From Prorocentrum cordatum (Eukaryota; Sar; Dinophyceae; Prorocentrales; Prorocentraceae): DNA of 64,000 nucleotides. The position numbers and the translations under genes were made by a program. Under the pieces are notes generated by a model. The model was not told the DNA's origin. It did no database searches and saw nothing but the letters and a program-made list of their open reading frames with translations. Shown here in pieces: positions 1-9,470 of the stretch. Position 1 is the stretch's first letter, and every line of letters begins with the position of its first letter. The stretch is taken from positions 1-64,000 of the forward strand of contig CAUYUJ010000369.1 in assembly GCA_963575745.1 (NCBI GenBank). Direction: 5' to 3'.

Positions 1-21
1 GCGCGCGCGCTATAACAAAAA

Positions 22-575
22 ATAAAGAATGCACATCTTAATTTCGAAAACTGAATGGTGAAAACCAATTGTTTCACTCGTATTCTGAGGGCCTCAGCCT
101 GGAATTTTACATGTTGAAACAGCATGTTTCCCTTATCGCGCGCGCGCGCCGGCGCGCGGGCAATATATGGAAACAGCGTGATGGAGGCATTGGAAGTACG
201 AGTGAAACAGCTTGTTTCCACCATTCATTTTTCAGGGTGGCGCGTGTCACCTTTGATTTTTTCATATGGCGCCTTTTGTTTTTTTGTGTTGAGCGCGCGC
301 GCGACAAGGAAAGCGTTGTGTTTGAGGATCGAACATTCCATGTTGAGGTCACCAGAATACGAATGAAACAATTGATTTTCACCATTGAGTTTTCGAACTT
401 AAGATGGGCATTGCAGATATGTTGTTGTCGTGCACGCGCCAGGGCGCGCGCGAGTGCGCGCGCGTGCGTGATAAGAACACGTGCTATTCGACTATGTATA
501 TTTCCCTGCCACGGCCTTCATAATACCAGTAAAACAAATGGTTTCATCATTCAATTCTCGAATTTATCATGGAAG
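22..575. repeat. Inverted and direct ~55-bp repeats separated by GC dinucleotide runs
   Basis: A unit reading roughly GAATACGARTGAAACAATTG, then TTTTCACCATT and CGAA, occurs on the plus strand near 190-240, 355-412 and 525-575 (spacing about 165-170 bp). It occurs once in reverse complement near 22-85. The copies are divergent. Runs of alternating GC lie between them (1-10, about 138-160, 293-305, 430-475). No coding signal is convincing here. The two orientations could fold back into a hairpin. I do not recognise the family. Confidence 0.6.
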
Positions 576-715
576 ATTTATGTGCGTTATACAATGACAT
601 GCTTACGAACACTCAACATGTGTTGTTGTGTCTCCTTTATTTGTGTATCGAGCGCGTGTATTGTATTTGCAGAAGAAGCAGAGTTTCTACGGCCTGTTGT
701 GATACTTGTTAGAAC

Positions 716-844
716 AACCAAGACATTTGACAAAAAAAACCAAGACATCTAACAAAAAACCAAGACATCTGACAAAAACCAAGACATCGCACAATCTGGA
801 GCAAAAACCAAGACAATCCACAAAAACCAAGACATTTCGCAGCT
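716..844. repeat. ACCAAGACAT minisatellite
   Basis: About six copies of an A-rich unit, ACCAAGACATYTNACAAAAA with varying spacers, run in tandem from about 716 to 844. They end at an A-rich tract that borders the truncated 3' end of retroelement unit 1. The same polarity (A-rich on the plus strand) suggests the unit and the following poly(A) belong to one insertion. Confidence 0.75.
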
Positions 845-886
845 ATGAAAAACAAAAAAAAAAAAAAAAAACAAAAAAAAACCTTC
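845..886 (+). other. Poly(A)-like tract on the plus strand
   Basis: Two long A runs, interrupted by single C residues, lie at about 849-882. The retroelement to the right is read from the minus strand, so this would be poly(T) in its sense and cannot be its own tail. The simplest reading is that a plus-strand retrocopy with a poly(A) tail inserted here and cut off the end of unit 1. Confidence 0.5.
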
Positions 887-899
887 GGATGTCTGGGGA

Positions 900-1941
900 G
901 TAGGGGGTTGTTCTTGCAGCCTCCCTTGGCGTCATTGTCCAGCGCCGCGCGCTTGGACCATGCGTGCCAGATAGCGTTGAAGGCGCCCCCTAGCGTTTTT
1001 TGCAAACGCGCAGCCTTGACCTGGATGTCTTCCCTCTTGTCTAGATCTGCTACTTCCAGGGAGCATTTGTACATAGGGCCGCGACCCAGGGGGTCTTGGA
1101 GGCCTCCGAACACCCAGCGGTCGGCACTGGTGCCCTTCCAGGGTTCCCTGCACGGCTCCAGTCGCACTGGGTTCCACCTGGGCGACTTCGCTGCGCGCCC
1201 TTTCCCGTCCCCCGTGTCTTCGGGGTCTGGGCGATTGCGCCCCTGCTGCCAGGGAGGTGGGTTGGGGTCGCTGGTGTCCCTGGCCCCGACCTGGTCCCAG
1301 GACGGCGCGCTGGCCTGCGCGGCGTCGTCTGTGGCCCTCTGGAGCGGCCGGCCTTGATCGCCGCTTCCGCTGGCTGCGTCCTTGGCGACGGCCTGCGCGC
1401 AGGGCGCCCATGGGGAACGGACGGCGCGCGCCACTGAAAATGCGCCGAGGGGGTCGTCGTCATCGGCCGCCGTGGACGCTGGCTCGGGGCTCCTGCTCGG
1501 GCTTACCTCCACAGCCGCTGTGGCCGCTGCCCCTGAGTCTTCGTTCCAGTCTGGTGACTCTGGGCCCCTGGGCCCCCACGGCTCCGCCTCTACCTTGCAA
1601 GCCTGCACGGCATTGCACTGCGCGACTGCTGCTGCGTGGGTCTGAGGCCCGATCCTGGCCCTCTCATTGCCGGGTGCCTCGCGGCCCGGCCCAGAGGTGT
1701 CATCGAGTCGTGCAGATTGCCCCAGGTTCGCCTCACTTGGGGGGGTGGCTTCTGCCGCTTCGCTGCGCCCGTCCAGCCAAGAGGCTGCGGGGGAGCCCTT
1801 CGGCGCCGCTGCGCTGGTGGCGGACTGGACGGGGCCCTGCAGCGCCAGGGAGTTGATGGTGCCGTCGGCCAAGGCCGACGGGTCCATGTCTGCGAAGTAT
1901 CCCAGCAAGGCACTGGTCGCATGGCGAAAGGGGCTGAGGCC
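900..1941 (-). pseudogene. Unit 1 C-terminal region (truncated)
   Basis: This frame continues from the ORF ending at 1942 across an in-frame TGA; unit 2 reads GLSPVRH where this copy reads a stop followed by GLSPFRH. It is Ser/Pro/Ala-rich and probably disordered. Near 1085-900 it enters the tail domain shared by all three units: GPMYK, then a conserved LG-x-F/V-x-A-x-W segment. The domain is cut about 50 residues in, where the sequence runs into the A-rich tract at 845-886. No function is recognised. The shared domain in three otherwise different ORFs suggests a role in the ribonucleoprotein, but that is inference. Confidence 0.65.
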
Positions 1942-3396
1942 TCACTGCCCCACAAGTCTAGCAACACATGTCCGCCATTTGTTCGCGTACGCGTCGTTCT
2001 GCGAGAGGTGGGAGACGACCCAGGCGGCCGCTGCCCTCTGGCTGCCCCAGGGGATGTCGGCAGGGTGGCACTTCGCCGGGATCGTTGGCCCGCAGATGCT
2101 GACCAGGAAGGGGCTCAGCCTGGTGGGGGGCCAAGACTCCTCGTCGGTCCTGCCGCCGGGGATCCCATCTCCGTGCTTCTGGACGCAGCGGAGAACGCCC
2201 TGGGAGTCCTGCCCGGGCAGCTCGCTGGTGGAACGACTTGGTACTGTGGGGCCAGATGGCGGAAGGATATTTGGGAGCACGGCGCCGATGTCCCGGGACC
2301 TGGGACCTTCACACTTCCCGTTGGGGGAGGGGCGGTCACCTCCAGCGAGGGGAGGCACCACGTTGGCGCGGTCCGCTGGGCGTGAGTAGGCGCCCAGGGC
2401 GGTCGCGTCGGCGGCACCAGGGGCGAGGTGAAGGGAGATGTCGGTGTTGTCGATGTCCATGCCAGACGGGGTTCCCCGCTTGGCTGGTGCCATGGGGCAG
2501 ACCTCGGCGGACTGCTCGTCGAGGATGTGGTCGAGCGTGCCCGGGGCCACGTTCCAGATGTGCGCTAGGCATCTCCTGCAGGACCAGCTAGCGTTCCACT
2601 TTCGCTGGGTCCAGAGGGCAAGCATATGCTCCCACGGGGGGAGACCAGTGCTACGGCAGACAAGTATATGAAGCTCTGGGCGCCAGAAGAAGCAGCCTGG
2701 GGCGGGATGCTTTGCGCTCCACACCAGCAGGGGGGGGCCCGGTGGGCACGTGTCGCACCGGGCCGAGTAGGTGCCGGTGGAGTGGGCGTCGGGACCCAGC
2801 CTGCTGTCAGCCAACTTGTGCGCGGGGAGTGCCATGTTGGCAGCTCGTGGACTAAAGGCGGGGGGGGCCGACATGACGAGGTCGCACAGTGACGTCGGGG
2901 CTGGCGCTTGGGCAGTCCGCCCGTAGCCTATAGGAAGGCGCGCCAGGGAGGGGAGGACCATGGACTTCCTGTCTTGCCGCTTGCCCTGGAGGGTGTTCTT
3001 GTAGTCCTGCAATCGTAGGGCCAAGGACTTCAGAGAGTTGCAGTCGTGCGGGGCGTAGGGCGTGGGGGGGCCTTTCTGCTCTACTGAGACGATCCAGCAT
3101 TGCTCGCAAAGCCACATGCAGCTCCCGCCTAGAATGTAGGCCTGGGCGCTATTCTGAGCTAGGAGCTCCCTTGTGTCGTCGTCTTCCCAAGTGCCAGCGG
3201 AGTACCAGAGCCCTTTCTTGCTGCAGTCACTTCCGTCGCAGTGGATGCGGGCTGCCTTGAGGTTGCTGGTGAAACGGTCGTCGGTCACCCTGGGTGGGTT
3301 CAAGTGCACTCCGGGGGCGGGGGAGGCTGGGCAGTCGTCGTCCAGCCGTTTCTTTGACATAGCTATGCCACCTCCAGTGTACTGCAATCCTGCCAT
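1942..3396 (-). pseudogene. Unit 1 zinc-ribbon-rich C-terminal section
   Basis: The open frame of 484 codons matches the middle of the long C-terminal protein of unit 2. Both have AGL-x-Y-x-GGG near the start, a pattern of paired cysteines, a CDTCPPG motif followed by LVW, and a CRRCL motif before W-N. Pairs such as HCDGSDC, LCEQC, CDTC and CRRC are spaced as in zinc ribbons. The frame opens just after a 0.2-kb insertion with a (TA)n tract and closes at a TGA absent from unit 2. I do not recognise the protein family. As in unit 2, it lies downstream of the helicase. Confidence 0.65.
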
Positions 3397-3419
3397 GGAG
3401 TTGGGGCACCCGCGGCCCT

Positions 3420-3520
3420 GCTACGACCCGGTGAGCTCATTTTGAAGGGTGCAGATTGAGCACTCGAAGCCACCTAAGAAAGCGACCTTGGCCGGTCGGA
3501 CACAAATAAATACACACTAA

Positions 3521-3556
<36 letters not shown>

Positions 3557-3650
3557 CACATATATTCACATATGTTATGGGTTTTTGTCTTCCCCCCCGC
3601 TTCCCATATTTTCCCATATTTGATGGGAATCGACGATTACTTGTGTCTAT
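3420..3650. other. AT-rich insertion with (TA)n microsatellite in unit 1
   Basis: The sequence changes abruptly from about 65% GC to AT-rich, with (TA)n at about 3521-3555 followed by TATACACACATATAT. Neighbouring coding blocks align to adjacent parts of one unit 2 protein, so this segment interrupts a formerly continuous frame. No terminal repeats or target-site duplication are obvious by eye. Confidence 0.6.
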
Positions 3651-4900
3651 GTGTGTTTTCCCCTCCTGACCCTAGCTCTCAACTCCTCCCGGCGAGCCTT
3701 GCGGCCCGCTCTATGCCCGTTGCCTTCCAAGCCTCGGGCCACGGCGTGTCGCGCACGTCGGGGGGCTGTCGGAGACGCGGGAGCGATCGGGAGGTGGCCG
3801 TCTAAGGCTGCTGCAGCGAAGACATCTTCCTCCATCATCTGCACCTCCTCCACCTTCTCTCCTTCTGCCAGCTGCTCCTCTTCGCACCAGAACGTCATCT
3901 GCAGAGCATGAGACGGATGGCCGCGAATGGCTTGGGAGATCTCGTTGGCCCCAACGGTGGGCCAGAGCTCCGAGAAGACCAGGGAGGAGGGAGCCTCGCC
4001 AACGCAAGTCTCCATGGCGATCGCCTCCAGTGGGAACTTGCTGCCCTGCATGTCTGCCCACGCGCGCGGGCAGTTGTGCCCAATAGCGACGGAGTGGTGA
4101 TGTGCGTGCGTGGCAAGCCTGCTGACGTGCTTGATGGCGTCCCGGAATTTCCCGTGGAGGGCGGTCAGGGCGCCGAGCGTGAATCCCCAAGCGTTCGCGA
4201 ACGCAGTCCTGTACTCCAGGTGGACATTTTGCCGGGGGACGCAGATGCCCATCGCTGCTTCTATGATATCCCCTGTTGCCTCAGGTTCGGGAAAGGGCCA
4301 CAACGTCGCCCGCGGCTCACGCAACTGGACCATCATGACGACCAGGAGGACTCTGAGTGATGGGGTGTCCAGCGGGCGCCCATCGCAGCCGGCCAGATTC
4401 TGCCTCAACGTGGGGCCGGCTTGGCCGGTTCGGAGCAGGGGCGCCAGGTTCTGCATCCCAAGGTGCACGCGGTGCCTCCTGCATTTTCCCGTAATGGCGC
4501 TCCAGGCCTTGGGGAACTGGTGTAGGATCTCGTGCGGGGCACACAGTTTGGCGCCCTTCGGACGGCGGCTGCGGCCACGCACCTCGGGCAGGGGCGGTAG
4601 CGAGTCAGTGGGAACGGCGAGGCTCTTCTCATTCCAGGGTGTGCCGAGCCCGAGGAACCACACCAGGGCAGCCCACGTCATGTTGTAGACCAGGTTGCTG
4701 GCGTCGATTCCCAGGCCCACGTCGTAGCAGAATCCCAAGTGGCTCCAGGCCTTGCGGTCGACAAGGCCCGGTTGTCTCGGGGCGTCGGCAATCGAGTGCT
4801 GGTGAGGGTGTAGGCCAGAGACTGTGTACAGGACCACTCCCAGGGCGGGGTCCTCTACCAGCCTCAGAAGGCTGTTCTGCGTGGCTTCGCCAAGGGCGGG
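3647..4900 (-). pseudogene. Unit 1 region downstream of the helicase
   Basis: The frame from 4900 to 3647 aligns with unit 2 residues roughly 330-640 of the long C-terminal protein. Conserved landmarks are GLHPH, PRQPG, DRKAWSH, NLVY and GTPW. It is in frame with the helicase C-terminal ORF but separated from it by a single TGA (4901-4903), where unit 2 has TGG (Trp). The last ~60 codons diverge toward an Arg/Ala-rich tail, probably because of the insertion at 3.42-3.65 kb. The function of this block is unknown. It has no recognisable catalytic motif and sits between the SF1 helicase and the zinc ribbons. Confidence 0.65.
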
Positions 4901-5811
4901 TCAGCAGAATTTCGGATCCAGTGGGGTCGCGATCTTGTCGGCGAAGTTCTTTTTCATGGAGGCCCCAGCCTTCTCGATCGCGCTGTCGATCTCCTTCATT
5001 ACGTCGTCGCCTGCGTGTGAGGGCGGAGATCCAGGGACCCAGGTGGCAAGATCCTCGATGGGGTCGAACTCTTCGTCGACCTCGAGTGGCCTGCGTTGCC
5101 CGCTCTGGTCGGGCTCTTGAGACCGTACCCACAGCTCGGCGAGGCGACCGCACTCGGAGAGCTCTCGGAGCCTGGACCAGGTGGCCGTGAAGAACATCCT
5201 CCCGTCTCCCATGATCACGACGTTGCGTGTCGCTCTGGCAATGGCAACGTTCACCCTGTTGGCGTTGTCCATGAAGCCCCAGTCGTGCCTGCCGTTGGAT
5301 CTGGTCGTTAGGAAGATGACGATGTCTGCTTCGCCGCCTTGGCTGGAGTCGATCGTGGAGAGGACGAGCCTGCCGCTTGCTAGGCGTTCCTCGGCGAACT
5401 GGCGCACGCCAGGGAAATCCAGGGAAATGCCCGTGTGCCAAGAGTCGGCTTGGTCGCAAAAGGCGAGAAGTCGCCCGGGCCGGTGGGGCGCCCGGAAGCG
5501 CCCACTGCACCGTGGCCCCTGCCTTCGCCCCACTCGGGCTTCCCTTTTCCATTGCCTTTGCCCTTCGTCTGGCGAAGCGAGCTGCTGATGCTTCGGGAGC
5601 TCTGGGGCCACCCGTTCTCCAGGATGGCGCGTTGGAGCTGATAGCCGACGACAACCGGGACTGCGACGCCTTCCTTCATTGAAGGAATTAGGGCGTGGAT
5701 GATGTCCACAGCCTGGGCCGCTTCCCGCAGGTTGGCGCACCCGGCGCGCAGCTTGGACGTGACCTCCAGCGACGGGTTGTAAACCAGGAGAAATCGGTGC
5801 CTCTCTTCCAA
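4901..5811 (-). pseudogene. Unit 1 SF1 helicase, C-terminal half
   Basis: Two overlapping frames carry the second RecA domain of a UPF1/DNA2-type superfamily 1 helicase. The first frame (5811-5380) has RFLLVYNPS and NLREAAQAVDI. The second (about 5460-4901) has motif V, TIDSSQGGEADIV, and motif VI, VNVAIARATRN. In unit 2 the whole domain is one frame, so a frameshift near 5.4 kb broke it here. It ends at a TGA matching a unit 2 tryptophan. The open frame upstream to 6046 is a shadow without homology. Confidence 0.75.
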
Positions 5812-6049
5812 GGATTGTCTGCCTGGGTCTTAGCTGTCCATCGTCCGCCGTAAGTCCTCGATGCCGGCGCTGGCGCCGCCGGCCAATTTCTCCAGTTCGC
5901 CTCCATTCCAGGGTCTGATCTCCCGTCATAGTAGACCTTTGACGGGTGGCCTCTGAGTCAGGGGGTTGTCGAGCCCCGTCCGCATGGCGCTGTTGTGGAA
6001 GACCCAACTGGGCCAGACCAGGATCAGAGGGCGCATGCGGTAGCACACG

Positions 6050-7607
6050 CTAGGCTGCACAACAGCAGACTCGTGGTCCCTCAGAGCGCGGTGGAGGCGG
6101 TCGAAGATGGAGAGGCATAGGCCCTGATCTGCGGCTCTCCTGGAGATGACAGTGGGAGGGAGTTGCAGGGTCGCCGACCAGCACCAGGCGCCCCCCCGAG
6201 CGGATCACGCTGTCCAGGGACATCGTTGCCATTAGCTCGTGCGCCTGTCCTGCTTCATCGATGATGACCAAGGCAACGGGCGCTGCCTTTTTCAGTGCCT
6301 CAGCGGACTCGTGGGTGGCAATGACGGTCTTGGCCTCCTTGAGTAGGTTGGTGCGGAATCCAGGGAAGTCTTTAGACGGCGCACCACCTTCGTAGGGGAA
6401 TCTGCCGGTGGCCTTCTGGTAGTGCCCCCCTGGGGCGAGCGCTGCAAGCTCCCTCGCGGCCTTGTGATCTTTGGCAAGGCGCGCGCGCAGGGCGGGAGAC
6501 CCGGCGCTGGGGGCCAGCTTGTTAGCCTGGTGGGCGGCGATGAGTGCCAGTGCGGGTTGATCCGCTGCTGCGCTGGACCCCACAGCCAGGGCCACTGCCA
6601 GCCCGCGGTTTAATGTGCCAGCCCACGTGTCCATCGTGGCGACTGAGAAGATCGCCTTGCCGGTCCCTGGGAGGCCGTGCACGATCGTGACGTGATGCTT
6701 GGTGGTGGCCAGGAGCGCCTTGGTAGCATTGCTGTTGGGACCGTGTCGCGCTGCGCCATCCTCCAGGGTCTCCCTGGACGGAAGGTCACGGCCTCGCTGA
6801 AACACCTGGCCTGTGACGCCGTCCACCTCGGGATCCGTGAAGGGGAGCGCAGCTTGAATTTCGGCGGGCTGTGCCGGCGCTGCTGACGCCATTCTGGGCG
6901 CGGGTAGGTCGGTGCATGGCAAGTACGTTTCCAGGGTGGCGCTGGCGCGCGCCCTGAGGTCTTGTCCGCACCGTGCAGCGCGCGCGGCGTCGTTAGCTGT
7001 GGCCTTGTCTTTCCTGTCGGCTGTACGAAAGGTGAGCAAGTAGGTGATGGGGCCCAGGGGGGTGCCGAACAGGTCGCTGGGGTGCTGCTGCAGCTTGTAG
7101 ACCTCGGTCAAAGCCGTAGAGATCCTCCAGCATTGGAGCTCTGAGGGCGCTCTGTCCAACCTGTACCACGGATCGCCTTCGCACCTCGGTTGGGGGATGT
7201 TGCTGACTTCGTGAAAGGGCCCGTGCCTGGCTGCGTGGTACTCGACGATGCACTCGTTGTCTGGGTACTTAGAGCCGGGCGCGAGCCCCCGCGCTTCGCA
7301 GTCGGCAGGGGTGGCTGCACCGCCGAGGTCCGGTGGCCACCACAGCTTCACGGAGGCAACCTTGTCCACCGCGGGGCTGGTGAAGCTGAGCAGCAGTACC
7401 TGGGCGTCCTGCCCTGCGTCCTGTCCCTTAAGGAGTATCTTGTAGACTGAGTCCCACTGCAGGAGCAGGAGCTGCTTCCCTGTCCCGGGGGTGAGCGACT
7501 CCCTTATTTGGAAGCGGCCCAGGGTGGCCCAGGCCGAGTCCTGGTCGACGCGGGAGACGGATACCTCCAGGGCGCAGCTCTGTCGCCTGAGCAGGTCCGT
7601 CCTCGCC
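6050..7607 (-). pseudogene. Unit 1 SF1 helicase, N-terminal half
   Basis: The long open frame (8176-6050) encodes the first RecA domain. Walker A reads GLPGTGKA (the Thr that normally follows Lys is Ala), Walker B is VIIDEAGQA, and motif III begins LVLVGDP but shifts frame straight after it. An N-terminal segment with KLWWPP, GPFHE and WYR motifs matches unit 2 and may be the 1B/stalk region. The altered P-loop and the frameshift indicate a non-functional helicase. The family assignment to UPF1-like SF1 rests on the DEAG box, the SQG motif V and the motif VI arrangement. Confidence 0.75.
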
Positions 7608-8636
7608 TTAGGAGAACCGCCCCAGACTGTCTCGGTCGCGGCCATGCATTCGGCCCAGCCGAAGTCTTCCGAGCGCGCGTCCTCGCTCCCGTAGCTCTCG
7701 TGGCCACTGAGGCGGGAGCGCCACGGCGTGTGGGATGATTCCCAAGGGCGCTGTCGGGTGAATCTGGGCACTGCCGCAGCTGCTGGGGACGGCGAAGAGC
7801 TGCTTGACCGCCGCTGCCGCCGCCATCGCCGATGACTCAAGGACGATCCTCGGTGTGCCTGATGGGTTCGCTGCTGCGCCATCTGGGAATGGCCGTTCTT
7901 CGGACGCCTCTGTCTGCCGCCACCCTGCGGACTCCCGTGACGACGCTCTGCTGGCAGCGTTGGGCCTGTCGTTGGCGGCGCCGCGAATCCTCCACGGTGG
8001 GAGGTTGGCGGGGGTGGCGCGGAGGGTGGCGCCCCGCCTTTCCAGAAGCCCTCCCGCGGCGCTCGTGCTGCTGGCGCTGCCCAAGCCCCAGGTCGCTCTC
8101 CGCAGCTGCTGGGGAGGTCGCACCTCCTGGGGGGGTCGAATAGTGCCTGGGGGGCTGACGTAGTTGAGCAGGTCATCCCTGAACGGGAAGTTCACAGGCA
8201 CGTGGCCCCAGTCCTCTGGGAAGAACCAGCGGGGCAGAGAGGCCTGCCCGCGCGCCTTTACTGGTTCAGGCAGCCTCCACCCAGTCCACGGGTGCCCCCT
8301 GACCTCACAATCGCGGGTAGCGTCATACTCGGTTCCACGGGTCATGGTCCAGAGGTTGCCCGCTAAGACGAAGTGTATGGGGTCTGGCCAACCGCTCTCC
8401 CACTGCCTGCTGCCCTCCCAGAAGTGATCTGACCTCAGAAGGTGCACTTTTCCTTCGCAGTGCTTCTGGCACAGCTCGCACCACCAGCACCATTCCCCAT
8501 TGAAGTGCGCCCACCGCAGCCAGGGGCACCCCCGCGCACGGAAGGGGCGTAGACCGTCAGCGGCCGGGGGGCCATCTGGGCGGCATGCCTCACAGGCCGG
8601 CCAGCGGGCCAGTGGGCCTTGGTTGCTCTTATTCAA
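7608..8636 (-). pseudogene. Unit 1 zinc-finger protein (N-terminal to helicase)
   Basis: This frame aligns with the 37917-39185 ORF of unit 2. It starts with a basic segment, then WLRWAHFNGEW and a C-x2-C...H-x-H pattern (WCELCQKHCEG...LLRSDHFWEG) resembling a matrin/U1-type C2H2 finger. GWPDP, GNLW and a Pro-rich stretch follow, then a region that runs into the helicase frame. The last third overlaps the helicase ORF in another frame; which frame is real changes near 7.5-7.7 kb. The role is unknown; nucleic-acid binding is a reasonable inference from the finger. Confidence 0.6.
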
Positions 8637-9470
8637 AATCCGTGCCCATGTCCCAGGGTCGCAGCTAACGGCTGCTCAGGGTTGTTTGCACAAGTCCAGG
8701 GAACAGCTGACGGCTGCCGCGCACACCTTAGGGGCCGCGAGGTCGATCGATCAGCCGTCGAGGGGAGGGGGGGGAGGAGGAGGAGGCGGGGAGGAAGGGT
8801 TTTCCAGGTGAAGGCAGCCAGGGCGCAGCTCGACGGGTCACAGAGGCCCACGTCCAGCCCTTCCACCGTCGGGAAGTGTGCCGGGAGGGCGTTGTGGGAG
8901 CCCGCCCACTTAATCTGCGTGTGGACGGCAACTTCGCCGTCGTTGTGCAGAGCGTCAGCCCAGAACACTCCCAGGGTGGCCAAGCTGTCCGCTGCCTTAT
9001 TCAGGCGGCGCCTGACCGCCTGCCAGGATAGAACCCATCCTATGTCCTCAGCCTGGCCGAGTGCACTCTCCATCTGCTGAGCCAGGTGGAGCTTCCTGTA
9101 CCTGGCCGTGCCCGCCCCGTATCTGATGGCTGCCAGGTTGTCACCCACGACCCTGGCGGCTCGTAGGGGCCCGGCCAAGTGGGGTAGGAGGGCGAAGCCT
9201 GCTCGGCATCCTGCTACCTCGGCCATCTGCGCGCTGCTGCATCCGGGGAGCGCAACAATGGCCACTGCGACAATCTTGGGCACGCCTGGCGCGGGGTCGT
9301 GGTGCCACAGGATCGCCCCCGCGCAGGCGACCTTGGCCCCCTCCTGAATCCTCCTGGCCCCGCCATCGAAGGTGATCTCGTAGGGCCATTGTGTGCTGTC
9401 GGTGTCAGAAAAGGGGGAACTTCGAACGGTGATTTCATCGCAATGAGCGCAGTGGTGTGCGCGTTACACT
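8633..9470 (-). pseudogene. Unit 1 RNase H domain
   Basis: The RNase H fold is split over two frames. The first part (about 9400-9280, not in the long RT frame) reads FDGGAR with the first catalytic Asp. The second (9283-8633) carries AEVAGCRAG (Glu), VVGDNLAA (Asp) and RRLNKAADSLA (final Asp). All four acidic positions are therefore present, but a frameshift near 9.28 kb separates the first from the rest. The order after RT is the usual one for RNase H-bearing LINEs. Two hairpins, 8661-8675 and 8704-8716, sit at its 3' end. Confidence 0.75.
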
